Positions 1-8,086 are shown, counted from the stretch's first letter. The stretch: 40,397 bases of DNA from Candidatus Pacearchaeota archaeon (GCA_016186425.1 JACPLR010000013.1:1-40397), one strand, 5' to 3'. Translations and numbers: made by a program. Notes: a model not told the origin generated them from the sequence alone.

Positions 1-605
1 ATCGCAATGCTTATGGCATTTTTGCATCAAACGGAATTTTATTTAATCATGAATCGCCTCGAAGGGGAATTAATTTTGTAACGAGAAAAATAACTATAGA
101 GTTGGCAAGAATTATTACAGGAGAGATAGATCACATAACTTTGGGAAACCTTGATGCAAAAAGAGACTGGGGTTTTTCAGGAGAATATGTTCAAGCCATG
201 TGGAGGATTTTACAGCATGACAAGCCAGATGATTTTGTAATATCTACTGGAGAAACTCATACTGTAAGAGAATTTTTAGAAGAGGTTTTTTCTCTAGTTG
301 GTTTAAATTATTTGGATTATTTAAGAACAGAAGAAAGATTCAAAAGACCTGCAGAAGTTCCCGCCTTATTGGGAGATTCGTCTAAAGCAAGAAGTATTTT
401 AGGTTGGGATCCAAAAATTAAATTTAAAGAACTAACGAAAATGATGGTTGAAGCTGATTTAAAAGATTATTTTGAAAGAAAAGCAATAATTCCAATAGAA
501 CCAGGAGTGGAAAGGCCAGAAGGTTATTATATTGAAATTGCCAAGAAACTCATTGAGGAAAGAAAAAGTAAAAAATTAGTTAATCCAACTATTATTACAA
601 GTTAA
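1..605 (+). CDS. gmd: GDP-mannose 4,6-dehydratase, 3' part (partial)
   Basis: This is the C-terminal ~200 residues of an NAD(P)-dependent SDR that converts GDP-mannose to GDP-4-keto-6-deoxymannose, the entry point to GDP-6-deoxyhexoses. The open frame begins before the window: read from base 3 it gives [19 protein letters not shown], then FVTRKIT, which is the Gmd-specific nucleotide-sugar binding block. A TTG at 102 is only an internal codon, so I do not use it as the start. Further Gmd signatures follow: [17 protein letters not shown], then the conserved [15 protein letters not shown] segment. The product is cytosolic. The gene ends in a convergent intergenic region holding a copy of the dispersed repeat. 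The family call is firm; only the 5' end is missing. Confidence 0.93.
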   Translation, partial: RNAYGIFASNGILFNHESPRRGINFVTRKITIELARIITGEIDHITLGNLDAKRDWGFSGEYVQAMWRILQHDKPDDFVISTGETHTVREFLEEVFSLVGLNYLDYLRTEERFKRPAEVPALLGDSSKARSILGWDPKIKFKELTKMMVEADLKDYFERKAIIPIEPGVERPEGYYIEIAKKLIEERKSKKLVNPTIITS

Positions 606-930
606 AATTTTTATAATATATTAGCTAAATTTCATTTTCCATAAAATATCTCCATTGAATCAATCAACTTAAAAATAGACATTTGTTTGATAACAATATA
701 ATCGCCAGTTCATTTATAGTATATAAACTATAGAAGAATAGACTAAAACTTACTAGGTCTAGAGTAAAAATGAGGGAAAAATATTGCAGTATTTCAAATT
801 TTTGAATTATTACAATATAAAATTTTTCTTCTGCGAAAAATTTTGCATAATTTAATAAACGCTTAAATTAAATATGATTAGTTGCTTCAATGTTCAATGA
901 TGTTTTGCAACTTTATTTAAATTATAATAG
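606..930. other. Convergent intergenic region
   Basis: About 325 bp lie between the convergent 3' ends of gmd and the cupin gene. I see no convincing ORF or tRNA. It is AT-rich and holds copy A of the dispersed repeat (about 728-869), including a perfect 10-bp hairpin at 819-844. Beyond about 870 there is a weak inverted pair of GTTGC and GCAAC motifs around 880-910, and nothing else I can name. Confidence 0.6.
728..869 (+). repeat. Dispersed 3'-end repeat, copy A
   Basis: This is a diverged copy of the intergenic element best seen at 28460-28645. It keeps the TATTGCAGTA start of the core, the inner hairpin TTCAAA-TT-TTTGAA, the closing TTACAATA, and a second perfect hairpin at 819-844 (AAAATTTTTC, 6-nt loop, GAAAAATTTT). 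Compared with copies D and E the stem is changed on both arms (CTC/GAG to TTC/GAA), so pairing is preserved. The segment after the hairpin (TTTTGCATAATTT) is identical to that in copy B. Confidence 0.7.
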
Positions 931-1338
931 CTAATCGATATATGTTTTATCTTTCTCCCTTCCTAAATAAGGACCAGGTTTTAACTCATAGAATATTGTA
1001 TCATCTTTAGCTTCAAAACTATGTCCACCAGCTTTGAAAATTGCGCAATCTCCAGGGTTTAATTCTCTTTTGCATACTTCACTATTGTCAGTATCTAAAA
1101 CTGTAAGAATTAATTTACCTTTAATAACAATAAAAGCTTCATGCGTTGTAAATGTTGTTCTTTCTATAGGGTTATGATAGTGTGCCTGGAAGGTTTTCCT
1201 GTTTGGAACATTATAAACCATTCCTTGTAAAGGATCATCTACATGGCTTAATTCCTCTCGTTCCTCTTTTATATCTTCAGCTCTTTTAACTATATGCAAC
1301 AATATTTTTGGATCTATTTTTGAATATATTTTTTCCAT
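931..1338 (-). CDS. Cupin-fold protein (WbuC-like)
   Basis: This is a small single-domain cupin, 135 aa from the chosen start. Metal-binding motif 1 appears as AHYHNPIERTT followed by THEAFIVIKG (H-x-H, then E-x6-G), and motif 2 as GDCAIFKAGGH. This resembles the WbuC-type cupins found in O-antigen and glycosylation clusters; a sugar-modifying or metal-binding role is inferred, and the substrate is unknown. The frame also has an ATG at 1359, but the TATA-like box at 1360-1368 is centred 26 nt from the ATG at 1338, so I prefer that start (MEKIYSKIDP). The gene is divergent from the nucleotidyltransferase at 1384 and shares its short promoter region. No signal peptide or membrane segment is seen. 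Confidence 0.75.
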   Translation of the reverse strand: MEKIYSKIDPKILLHIVKRAEDIKEEREELSHVDDPLQGMVYNVPNRKTFQAHYHNPIERTTFTTHEAFIVIKGKLILTVLDTDNSEVCKRELNPGDCAIFKAGGHSFEAKDDTIFYELKPGPYLGREKDKTYID

Positions 1339-1359
1339 AACAAACCTTATTAATTTCAT

Positions 1360-1383
1360 TTTATATAGATTTCTATATAAAAA
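1360..1383. promoter_or_regulatory. Shared divergent promoter for cupin and nucleotidyltransferase
   Basis: A near-symmetrical A/T block contains TTTATATAG at about 1359-1367 and CTATATAAA at 1373-1381. The first box sits 26 nt before the cupin ATG at 1338 on the minus strand, and about 21 nt before the plus-strand ATG at 1384. One short TATA region therefore appears to serve two leaderless divergent transcripts. Confidence 0.5.
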
Positions 1384-1878
1384 ATGGTTTTTATAGGGGT
1401 TAAAGATTTAACAGAAATAAGAAAAAAGTTTAAAGATAAAAAGATTGTTTTTTGTTCAGGGACTTTTGATCTTATTCATGCAGGGCATGTGCTATTTTTT
1501 GAGGATTGTAAGAAATTGGGAGATATTTTGGTTGTTGCAGTAGGGAACGATAACTTAATAAAGAAGTATAAGGGTAAAAATCGACCGATAATAAATGAAA
1601 GAGCTCGATTAAAAATGATAGATGCTATTAAACCTGTTGATTTTTGTCTTATTGATTTGCCTGTTTTAGATAACGACCTATTTTCCCCGATAATGCCAAT
1701 TTTAGAGAAGTTAAGGCCCGATATCTGGGCTGTGAATGATGATGCTTTTGATATACCCCTAAGAAATGATTTAGCCAAAAAATATTTAATTGAATTAAAA
1801 ATATTAAAAAGATACTGTCCACAGGAATTTGGTAATATTTCAACTACAAATATAATCAATAAAATTAAAGATCTATAA
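1384..1878 (+). CDS. RfaE2/GCT-like nucleotidyltransferase
   Basis: This 164-aa cytidylyltransferase-fold enzyme forms nucleotide-activated intermediates by attacking CTP or ATP with a phosphorylated alcohol or sugar. The first signature is FCSGTFDLIHAGHVLFF, with the HxGH nucleotide-binding motif as HAGH near residue 33. GNDNLIKKYKGKNRPI follows, and the C-terminal ISTTNIINKI is the equivalent of the ISSTxxR/K motif. Length and layout match stand-alone HldE C-terminal or glycerol-3-phosphate cytidylyltransferase relatives; the exact substrate cannot be read. It is cytosolic. A second family member is at 24839-25321. The gene belongs to the sugar-activation group at the left of the window. 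Confidence 0.8.
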   Translation: MVFIGVKDLTEIRKKFKDKKIVFCSGTFDLIHAGHVLFFEDCKKLGDILVVAVGNDNLIKKYKGKNRPIINERARLKMIDAIKPVDFCLIDLPVLDNDLFSPIMPILEKLRPDIWAVNDDAFDIPLRNDLAKKYLIELKILKRYCPQEFGNISTTNIINKIKDL

Positions 1879-1929
1879 TATATTTTATATAATATATAAC
1901 TTTTTATACTTCTTGAATTGCTTTGTAAT

Positions 1930-2592
1930 ATGGACAAGTTAAAAGCAAGGTATCATTCTCCTGTTGTAATAATTGGATCGCAAACAAGCGATAACTTATT
2001 CATGTCTAGATATGATGATGGTTACCCATTTAATTTATATCGGGGAGCATTTAATCCTTTTGGAGGAAATCCTACTGTTAAAGAGAGAGAAAGAGGTTTA
2101 GGTCCTTTAGAAACCTTAAGCAGAGAGATTGAAGAAGAAATTGATCCTGCAGCTTCAATTGATTCTAATTGGCTGCCTCAAGAAAAAATTTTAACACTTC
2201 AAAAGTCTGTTTTAAAAGGACTAATACCTGTAGTAGATTTATATGTAAATGCTCCGCAAGTAGAAGGAGGCAGACCTGTACACCAATTTATTTATAGCGT
2301 TTTCCAAACCAGTATTCCTGAAGGAAATATAGAAATAGCTAGACAAGGAATAGAAGAAGGCAAAAAAATAATAACAGAAGGTTTTCCAGGAATCACAACT
2401 TTAGATGATCTTAGGCAAGGAAAAGATAGACTTGCTCATTCTTCAGCATTAATTTTTAAACATGTTTTTAATGATAAAAAAGGTTTTCCATGCTTAATTC
2501 CCGGAGCTACAGCTACTCCTATTGGCATGCCAAGAAAATCATACAGAGATTATGCAGAAATTGATTACGATACAAAGGCATTTAGGGAATGA
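1930..2592 (+). CDS. NUDIX-like hydrolase
   Basis: This 220-aa protein contains a recognisable second half of the NUDIX box, GPLETLSREIEEEID (REUxEE), preceded by FNPFGGNPTVKERERG. The first glutamate of the canonical Gx5Ex7REUxEE pattern is not in place, so the box is degenerate. It probably hydrolyses a nucleoside diphosphate linked to another moiety; nucleotide sugars would fit the setting, but this is inference. The ATG at 1930 is preferred to a TTG at 1918 in the same frame. The C-terminal half (about 120-220) has no motif I recognise. The product is cytosolic, and the gene lies 51 nt after the nucleotidyltransferase, possibly in the same unit. Confidence 0.6.
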   Translation: MDKLKARYHSPVVIIGSQTSDNLFMSRYDDGYPFNLYRGAFNPFGGNPTVKERERGLGPLETLSREIEEEIDPAASIDSNWLPQEKILTLQKSVLKGLIPVVDLYVNAPQVEGGRPVHQFIYSVFQTSIPEGNIEIARQGIEEGKKIITEGFPGITTLDDLRQGKDRLAHSSALIFKHVFNDKKGFPCLIPGATATPIGMPRKSYRDYAEIDYDTKAFRE

Positions 2593-2648
2593 CCTTTGTT
2601 TTTTGAAAAGATACATTTCTTTCTTGAATTAAGTAAATTACAATAATA

Positions 2649-2657
2649 GTTAAAAAG
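2649..2657 (+). promoter_or_regulatory. TATA-like box for the epimerase-transketolase gene
   Basis: GTTAAAAAG is centred about 25 nt before the ATG at 2678, which fits a leaderless archaeal promoter. Confidence 0.4.
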
Positions 2658-2677
2658 CCGCATATTTCTTATTAATT

Positions 2678-4468
2678 ATGATTTCAAGCATCATTAAAGA
2701 GGATATAGAAAAAGAGATTATGTCAGAATTTAGTCAATATCTGGAAAGTTTAAATGGCAAAACAATCCTTATAACTGGGGGAAATGGGTTTATTCCAAGC
2801 TATCTTGTAGACACTTTTATCATGAACAACAAGCGCCTTAAAAATCCGTCAAAATTAATCATTATAAATAAAAATCCGTCAAATAATTTCTCCAGGCTTT
2901 CGCATATATTAAATGATGAAAATGTCAAATTTATTGTCCATGATGTTGGAAAGCCGTTTAATGTGCCGGAAAAAATAGATATTATAATTCATGCAGCTTC
3001 AAGAGCGAATCCAACCTCTTTTTTAGCAGATCCAATAGATACTATAGATGCTAATGTTAATGGGGTTAGAACTCTTTTGGAATATGCAAAGGATAATCCA
3101 GTTGAAGAGTTTTTATTTTTCAGTACAAATGAAATATATGGAAATCCTCTTCCAGAATTCATTCCCACTCCAGAAACTTATCCAGGTAATGTTGACTGTA
3201 CTGAAGATAGGGCATGTTATTCTGAATCAAAAAGATTTGCAGAAACATTATGCATGACTTTTTATAGGAAATATAATGTACCTGTTAAAATATTAAGGAT
3301 TCTTCTTGCTTACGGTCCTGGGATGAGGGATGATGGAAAAGTTATTACCGATTTCTTTAATAAGGCAATAAAAGAAAAAAAGATTTCTTTTAAAGATAAG
3401 GGCGATGCCTTGAGGTCTTTTTGTTACATTTCCGATACTGCTAGAGCTATTTTTAAGGTAATGTTTGAAGGAAAATCTGGAGAGGCGTATAATATTGGTA
3501 GCGATTTAGAAAATATTCCAATAAAAAGCCTTGCAGCAAAAATAGCGAAAACATTAAATAATAATACCGTTATAGAATTTAACTTAGATGTCTTGCCAAA
3601 AAAAATATATGGAGCTAATAACCGGCATCCGGATATAACTAAAATAAGGAATCTTGGATTTAAACCTAAAATTAATATGGAAGAAGGACTGATTCGATTT
3701 AAAATGCATAAAGAAGAGGAAAAAAATTTAATCATAGAACATTTAAATGAAAAATCCAAGAGAATAAAAAGAGATATCCTTGATCTAGTTGCAAAACGCG
3801 GGGAAGGGCATATAGGGGGGGCATTTTCTATAGCAGATATGGTAATATCCCTGTACGATCTTATTCTAACTAAAGAAGATAAATTTATTTTAAGCAAAGG
3901 GCATGCCTGGCTTCCACTTTATTTTTTATTAAAAGAGAGGGGCCTGAATCCAAAGTTATCCGGGCATCCAGAGATAGACAGAGAAAATGGAATTGAATGT
4001 ACTACAGGAAGTCTCGGACACGGATTGCCAATGGGTGTTGGCATGGCTTTAGCAAAAAAAATTAAGAAGGAGCCAGGAACAATTTACGTGATGATTAGCG
4101 ATGGAGAATGCCAGGAAGGCACTGTTTGGGAATCATTGCTTTTAGCTTCGCATTACAAGCTTGATAACTTAAAAATAATACTGGATCATAATAATCTTCA
4201 GACATTAGGTAAAGTTGAAGATATACTTTCTTTAGAAAATCTTGAGAATAAATTCAAGGCATTTAATTGCGATGTCTTAAATATTAATGGTCATTCCTAT
4301 TCAGAAATCTTGGAGGCTTTCCAGAGTAAAACATCTGAGAAACCCTTAGTAATAATAGCCAAGACAATTAAAGGCAAGGGAGTAAGTTTTATGGAAAATG
4401 CCTCTGGGTGGCATACGATGGTCCCAAATCAAGACGAACTTCAAAAAGCATATGAGGAATTAAAATGA
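2678..4468 (+). CDS. NAD-dependent epimerase/dehydratase fused to transketolase N-terminal subunit
   Basis: This 596-aa protein is a fusion. Residues ~25-345 form an extended SDR nucleotide-sugar epimerase/dehydratase: the Rossmann motif TGGNGFIPSYL is at 33-43 (P replaces the usual second G), with FSTNEIYG and YSESKRFAET (YxxxK) and a substrate-domain tail. Residues ~355-596 are a complete TPP-binding transketolase N-half: GHIGGAFSIADM, ILSKGHAWLP, TGSLGHGLPMGVGMA and the TPP/Mg motif SDGECQEG with a following N. Its partner Pyr subunit begins at 4465, overlapping the stop codon (ATGA). The fusion suggests that a nucleotide-sugar made or bound by the SDR half takes part in two-carbon transfer, but this is inference. 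Both domains look intact, so a split or sequencing artefact is unlikely. Confidence 0.88.
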   Translation: MISSIIKEDIEKEIMSEFSQYLESLNGKTILITGGNGFIPSYLVDTFIMNNKRLKNPSKLIIINKNPSNNFSRLSHILNDENVKFIVHDVGKPFNVPEKIDIIIHAASRANPTSFLADPIDTIDANVNGVRTLLEYAKDNPVEEFLFFSTNEIYGNPLPEFIPTPETYPGNVDCTEDRACYSESKRFAETLCMTFYRKYNVPVKILRILLAYGPGMRDDGKVITDFFNKAIKEKKISFKDKGDALRSFCYISDTARAIFKVMFEGKSGEAYNIGSDLENIPIKSLAAKIAKTLNNNTVIEFNLDVLPKKIYGANNRHPDITKIRNLGFKPKINMEEGLIRFKMHKEEEKNLIIEHLNEKSKRIKRDILDLVAKRGEGHIGGAFSIADMVISLYDLILTKEDKFILSKGHAWLPLYFLLKERGLNPKLSGHPEIDRENGIECTTGSLGHGLPMGVGMALAKKIKKEPGTIYVMISDGECQEGTVWESLLLASHYKLDNLKIILDHNNLQTLGKVEDILSLENLENKFKAFNCDVLNINGHSYSEILEAFQSKTSEKPLVIIAKTIKGKGVSFMENASGWHTMVPNQDELQKAYEELK

Positions 4469-5091
4469 GAAACGAATTTGGAAAAATTATTGCAGAGCTT
4501 GCAAAAAAAGATGATAAAATTATATTAGTAGTTGGAGATATAGGTTTCGGCATATTTAACGAATTTATTAAGAATTTTCCAGACAGGTATTTTAATTTTG
4601 GAGTTTGCGAGCAAAGCATGGTTAGTGCTGCAGCAGGAATGGCCTTGCAAGGATTAAAGCCATATGTTTATACTATTACACCATTTATTACAGATAGGGC
4701 TTTTGAGCAAGTTAAAAATGATATTCATCATCAAAACGTTAATGTAAAACTGGTAGGTTATGCAGATTACCCTAATTTTGGCCCAACCCATGACGAATTT
4801 GCTGGAAAAAAAGAAGTTATGCAGTATTTTACAAATATTGTCAGTTATTTTCCAAAAACAATTGAAGATGTTAGACAAGCGGTTTTAGAGTCGTATGAAT
4901 CCGAAAAACCTGCTTTTATAAGCCTTAAAAAAGCACCAAAAATATCATTGAATGCTCATTACATATGCCTTGGAGAATGTGGGGGCAGTTCAAACAATCC
5001 TGGAAACTGCCAAGACTCTAGTTGTTCACTTTACGGAAAACCGCTTGTCTTGTGCAATTGCGAAGATGGGAAGCATATATATAATAAATAA
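4465..5091 (+). CDS. Transketolase C-terminal (Pyr) subunit, short, with Cys-rich tail
   Basis: This 208-aa protein supplies the pyrimidine-binding half of a split transketolase. The N-terminal ~165 residues match the Pyr domain: VVGDIGFG, then FNFGVCEQSMVSAAAGMA, where the Glu of GVCEQ activates TPP, then GPTHDEF. Usual archaeal C-subunits are ~310 aa; here the third domain is absent. In its place is a ~40-residue tail with the pattern CLGECGG, PGNCQDSSC, YGKPLVLCNCEDGKH, which looks like a small metal-binding knuckle. Translation is coupled to the upstream fusion gene (overlap at 4465-4468) and a GAGG Shine-Dalgarno-like motif lies about 8 nt upstream. The stop codon lies inside the putative target duplication of the MITE-like element that follows. 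Confidence 0.85.
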   Translation: MRNEFGKIIAELAKKDDKIILVVGDIGFGIFNEFIKNFPDRYFNFGVCEQSMVSAAAGMALQGLKPYVYTITPFITDRAFEQVKNDIHHQNVNVKLVGYADYPNFGPTHDEFAGKKEVMQYFTNIVSYFPKTIEDVRQAVLESYESEKPAFISLKKAPKISLNAHYICLGECGGSSNNPGNCQDSSCSLYGKPLVLCNCEDGKHIYNK

Positions 5092-5308
5092 GAATAAGAT
5101 ATTGTCAACTTATCAAGGCATAACCTATCTTTTAATAGATAATCAAAATTAATTTAATTATACAACAATTATAATTGTATTCAGTTTCAGAAATTACGAC
5201 GATATATTTACTTAATTCATAATATAATGATTAATTCAAATTTTATCAAGTTTATTTCAAATATTATTTATTTCTATATCACTTTAAGTTGACAATACCT
5301 AAGAATAA
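5089..5308. mobile_element. MITE-like element with TIRs and 9-bp target duplication
   Basis: The span 5098-5299 begins with GATATTGTCAACTTA and ends with TAAGTTGACAATACC, which are inverted repeats matching at 14 of 15 positions (13 consecutive). Immediately outside, TAAGAATAA occurs at 5089-5097 and again at 5300-5308, as expected for a 9-bp target-site duplication. The interior is ~170 bp of AT-rich DNA with no transposase and no credible ORF. The left duplication overlaps the stop codon of the transketolase subunit without changing it. A near-match to one end (one mismatch in 13) is seen at 8060-8072. An AT-rich coincidence is possible but less likely given both features together. Confidence 0.5.
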
Positions 5309-5363
5309 TAGATTTTATAAATGGGCTTTTTTTCTGAATTAAGTAAAACTTATTATAATTAAG

Positions 5364-6998
5364 ATGACTAAAAAGAAATTAATTTTTGCTGCATGGACAT
5401 CTTCAAATACCAGCTATTTTGCACACAATACTTGGTATAAGCCTTTAAAGAGGATTTTTGGAGATTTTATAATTTTTGATCCTCAGCAGCTAATTTACCA
5501 GTACGGGCATGAAGAAATGAATAGAATGTTCTTAGATTTGGTGGGAAAAGAAAAGCCAGATTATATCTTTTTTTGGCTGATTTACGACGAATTTTCCGTA
5601 GACACTTTTATAAAATTAAGAGAGATTTCGCCAAAGACAAAACTGATTAACTTTTTCGGAGATGATGATACAAGATTTGATATATATTCAAGATATTATT
5701 CTTTATTTATAGATTTTCCATTAATGAGCCAGAAAAACTATTTGAATGACTATTATAAAGAAGGAATAAAAAATGTCCATTATTCTTGCGGTGTTAATAC
5801 GGAGGAATTTAAGCCATTGAAATTGAAGAAAAAATATGATGTAACATTTATCGGCACACCGAATCAAGACAGGGCAGAATATATAAGATTTTTACAGCAG
5901 AATGGAGTAAATATAAAGGTTTTTGGCTCAGGATGGGATAAATATCCAGAGTTTAATGAAATTAATGGGGGGAAAGTAAATAATGAAGAGTTACTAAATA
6001 TAATAAATGAAAGCAAGATAAATATCTCTTTTACTAAGAACTATGTAGACAAGCCACATTTTAAATCAAGAGTTTTTGAAATTTGCGCATGCAACGCTTT
6101 TTTATTGACAGAATTTTTTTCCGGATATTACGACTTTTATAAAGAAGGAAAAGAGATCATTACATTTAAGACTAAAGATGAAATGCTAGAAAAAGTTAAT
6201 TTTTATTTAAAAGATAATAAAAAAAGAGAAAAAATAGCAAAGGCCGGGTATATAAAAACAATTAAGAATTACGACCAATACAAGCATTTTGAAAAATTAT
6301 TCAGCGAGATATTTTCAAAAGAGAAAGAGCCGTCAAAGAAAATATTGATAGGGAAAGATTATAAAATAGCGAAAATAAAAAAAGAAGAATTGAATGATAT
6401 TGATTCCATAAAGGAAAAATTAAAGGATTATGATTATATATCCTTTTTTAATAAAGATGCCATATATTCCAAATACTGGGATTTCTTTCATGTATATCCT
6501 ATTAAAAATACTAAGAAGCCGATCTCAATATGCGATCCTTATTTATACTCAAATTCACTAGGAAAATTTCTTTCTATATATGCCCCATACTCTTTTCAGG
6601 TTTTAGACAAGAAGGATTTTTACAAAATACTTGATCCTAGCCAGATAGTTGTAGAAAAAAATTATTTTTTAAAAAATATTAATGAATTCAAATTGCTTTT
6701 AGACAGGAAAGAAGTAGATATTATTAATGAAAATAATACATCGTTCATACTAATACCTTTAGTGAGCATTAAAAATATTGAAAATCTAGGACATGAAAAA
6801 ATGACTAAAGTTTCTCTTCCGACATATGAAGTAAAAATCCATGTTCTTGCACGCCAAAAAAAGCTTTTTTATGACAAGTTTATTTATTTTCTTATATTTA
6901 AGTCAATACTAAGTTATCCATTTATCTTAAGATCTCTAATATTAAAAATTTTCTTGAAGAAACAAAAAATTAAAGAATCACTTATTAATCAATTTTAG
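5364..6998 (+). CDS. CgeB-like glycosyltransferase
   Basis: This 544-aa protein has residues 1-~320 resembling CgeB/Glyco_trans_1_2 GT-B enzymes: an N-terminal Rossmann half with KPDYIFFWLIYDEF, a CGVNTEEFKPL linker, YDVTFIGTPNQDR, and a C-terminal donor-binding half with SRVFEICACNAFLLTEFFSGYYDFY. In related enzymes the RxFE(A/I) segment contacts the nucleotide-sugar. Residues ~330-544 form an extra, lysine-rich domain I do not recognise; it ends in a hydrophobic stretch (FIYFLIFKSILSYPF) that may attach peripherally to the membrane. The 3' end overlaps that of the convergent methyltransferase by 21 bp. Start ATG 5364; a TATA-like ATTTTATAAAT lies ~50 nt upstream, giving a short leader. Confidence 0.75.
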   Translation: MTKKKLIFAAWTSSNTSYFAHNTWYKPLKRIFGDFIIFDPQQLIYQYGHEEMNRMFLDLVGKEKPDYIFFWLIYDEFSVDTFIKLREISPKTKLINFFGDDDTRFDIYSRYYSLFIDFPLMSQKNYLNDYYKEGIKNVHYSCGVNTEEFKPLKLKKKYDVTFIGTPNQDRAEYIRFLQQNGVNIKVFGSGWDKYPEFNEINGGKVNNEELLNIINESKINISFTKNYVDKPHFKSRVFEICACNAFLLTEFFSGYYDFYKEGKEIITFKTKDEMLEKVNFYLKDNKKREKIAKAGYIKTIKNYDQYKHFEKLFSEIFSKEKEPSKKILIGKDYKIAKIKKEELNDIDSIKEKLKDYDYISFFNKDAIYSKYWDFFHVYPIKNTKKPISICDPYLYSNSLGKFLSIYAPYSFQVLDKKDFYKILDPSQIVVEKNYFLKNINEFKLLLDRKEVDIINENNTSFILIPLVSIKNIENLGHEKMTKVSLPTYEVKIHVLARQKKLFYDKFIYFLIFKSILSYPFILRSLILKIFLKKQKIKESLINQF

Positions 6999-7814
6999 CT
7001 TACGAAAATCAACTAAATCACTTCTATCTATGAAATATTTTTTTATAAACTCGTTTTCTTTTAACTTATTAAAGAATGTTGGCATATTCTGGAAAATTAT
7101 AGGATAACCTACTAATGGAGGATGGTATCTGCCGTCAGCCATTGTTTGCTCGTGCGTGTATTTAGGAAAGAGAACATTATATTTATTTTTTCTATTAAAC
7201 TTAGGGATTATTAGCTCTAATGAGCATATTTTATCTGCATAAAAATCAAATTTAAACTCGGGATTATCGGGAACCTTGAAATCATCAATAAATATAACTG
7301 CTGAATCTGCTTTTTCACTAATTATCTTTATTTCATCTTCTAATGGCCAGTTATTCAGCCAATGCGCATCTAGAAAGAAAAGAGGCATATTTCCAACCAT
7401 TTTTTTATCAAATAATATTTTAAGAAAATCTGGAGAATTATCATTAAAAACTTCAACATTTTTATATCTTGCGAGTTTCTTTAATGCTCTCTGGTAATTT
7501 TTGCTGCTTATTTCTCCAGTGTATATTGGCTTATCCGGAAACATTTCAGCTATCAGGCTGGTGCTCGCTCCCAAGAATGTTCCAGTTTCTATTATGCTTG
7601 AGGCATCTATTTCATTACCAAGAAGCTTAAATGATTTTTGAAGAAATGGATCTCCATGAAGCCTGTGTTTATACGGAAAATACTTCCATAAAAATACACC
7701 AATACCAATTTTTGTCCTTCTTAAAATATTTATCTTTTTCAAGTTAGAATACAATTCACTTTTAGTAAATTTCTTATAACTCATCAGGAAAGCAACTCTA
7801 ACCTTTTTTAACAT
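6978..7814 (-). CDS. Class I SAM-dependent methyltransferase (Methyltransf_24-like)
   Basis: In this 278-aa protein, residues ~70-200 form a Rossmann-like fold: SSIIETGTFLGASTSLIAE (motif I, ETGxxxGAS), YTGEISSKNYQRA (acidic motif II), FNDNSPDFL and LFFLDAHWLNNWPLEDEI, then VIFIDDF. The conserved D-A-H and IDDF resemble Methyltransf_24 and sugar or rhamnosyl O-methyltransferases of polysaccharide loci. A glycan O-methyl role is inferred from the neighbours. A short basic N-terminus precedes the fold. A TATA-like TTTTTAAAAAG is centred ~26 nt upstream of the ATG at 7814. The gene ends 21 bp inside the 3' end of the CgeB-like gene. Confidence 0.7.
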   Translation of the reverse strand: MLKKVRVAFLMSYKKFTKSELYSNLKKINILRRTKIGIGVFLWKYFPYKHRLHGDPFLQKSFKLLGNEIDASSIIETGTFLGASTSLIAEMFPDKPIYTGEISSKNYQRALKKLARYKNVEVFNDNSPDFLKILFDKKMVGNMPLFFLDAHWLNNWPLEDEIKIISEKADSAVIFIDDFKVPDNPEFKFDFYADKICSLELIIPKFNRKNKYNVLFPKYTHEQTMADGRYHPPLVGYPIIFQNMPTFFNKLKENEFIKKYFIDRSDLVDFRKLKLINK

Positions 7815-7960
7815 TAATCTAGATTTATTTCTGCCTTTTTAAAAATTATGGCATTAGTTTTACATAAATTGTAAATATATAAGCTATAAAAAATAAATAT
7901 CATCAAATTACTAATTAAAATTAGGCAAAGATGTGGCATGATTAATTAAAAGGAGATGTA

Positions 7961-8083
7961 ATAAGAAGAACCTTGGTTCTTTTTATTTTGAAAGTAATGC
8001 AATATAAAATTTTTCACATAGAAAAATTTTGCATAATTTGTCATCTGTTTAAACTATTTTAAGTTAACAATATTATAATGAAG
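7961..8083 (+). repeat. Dispersed 3'-end repeat, copy B
   Basis: The copy lies between two minus-strand genes. It contains a hairpin at 7966-7981 (AAGAACC, TT, GGTTCTT) followed by a T-rich run, a block AATGCAATATAAAA, a perfect 10-bp stem at 8006-8030 (AAAATTTTTC, 5-nt loop, GAAAAATTTT), and the tail GCATAATTT and TGTTTAAACT ending near AATGAAG. The 21 bases 7967-7987 recur exactly at 35676-35696 in copy G. The rest of the 7815-8086 gap shows nothing else nameable. Confidence 0.65.
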
Positions 8084-8086
8084 TTT

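Noticed and set aside
1476-1937. Long minus-strand ORF opposite the nucleotidyltransferase and the NUDIX start
   Set aside because: It is antisense to a clearly coding HAGH-motif enzyme and shows no domain; the AT-rich composition leaves long open frames by chance.
4952-5152. A 66-aa plus-strand ORF running from the transketolase tail into the MITE-like element
   Set aside because: It overlaps the Cys-rich tail in another frame and has no coding pattern; I treat it as a shadow.
5100-5297. A CRISPR-like or tandem array in AT-rich gaps
   Set aside because: The repeats are dispersed one or two per gap, not regularly spaced, and there are no spacers or cas genes.
2624-5350. Shared TGAATTAAGTAAA upstream of the genes at 2678 and 5364
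   Set aside because: The position relative to the ATG differs (about -54 and -30) and it occurs only twice, so I do not call it an operator.
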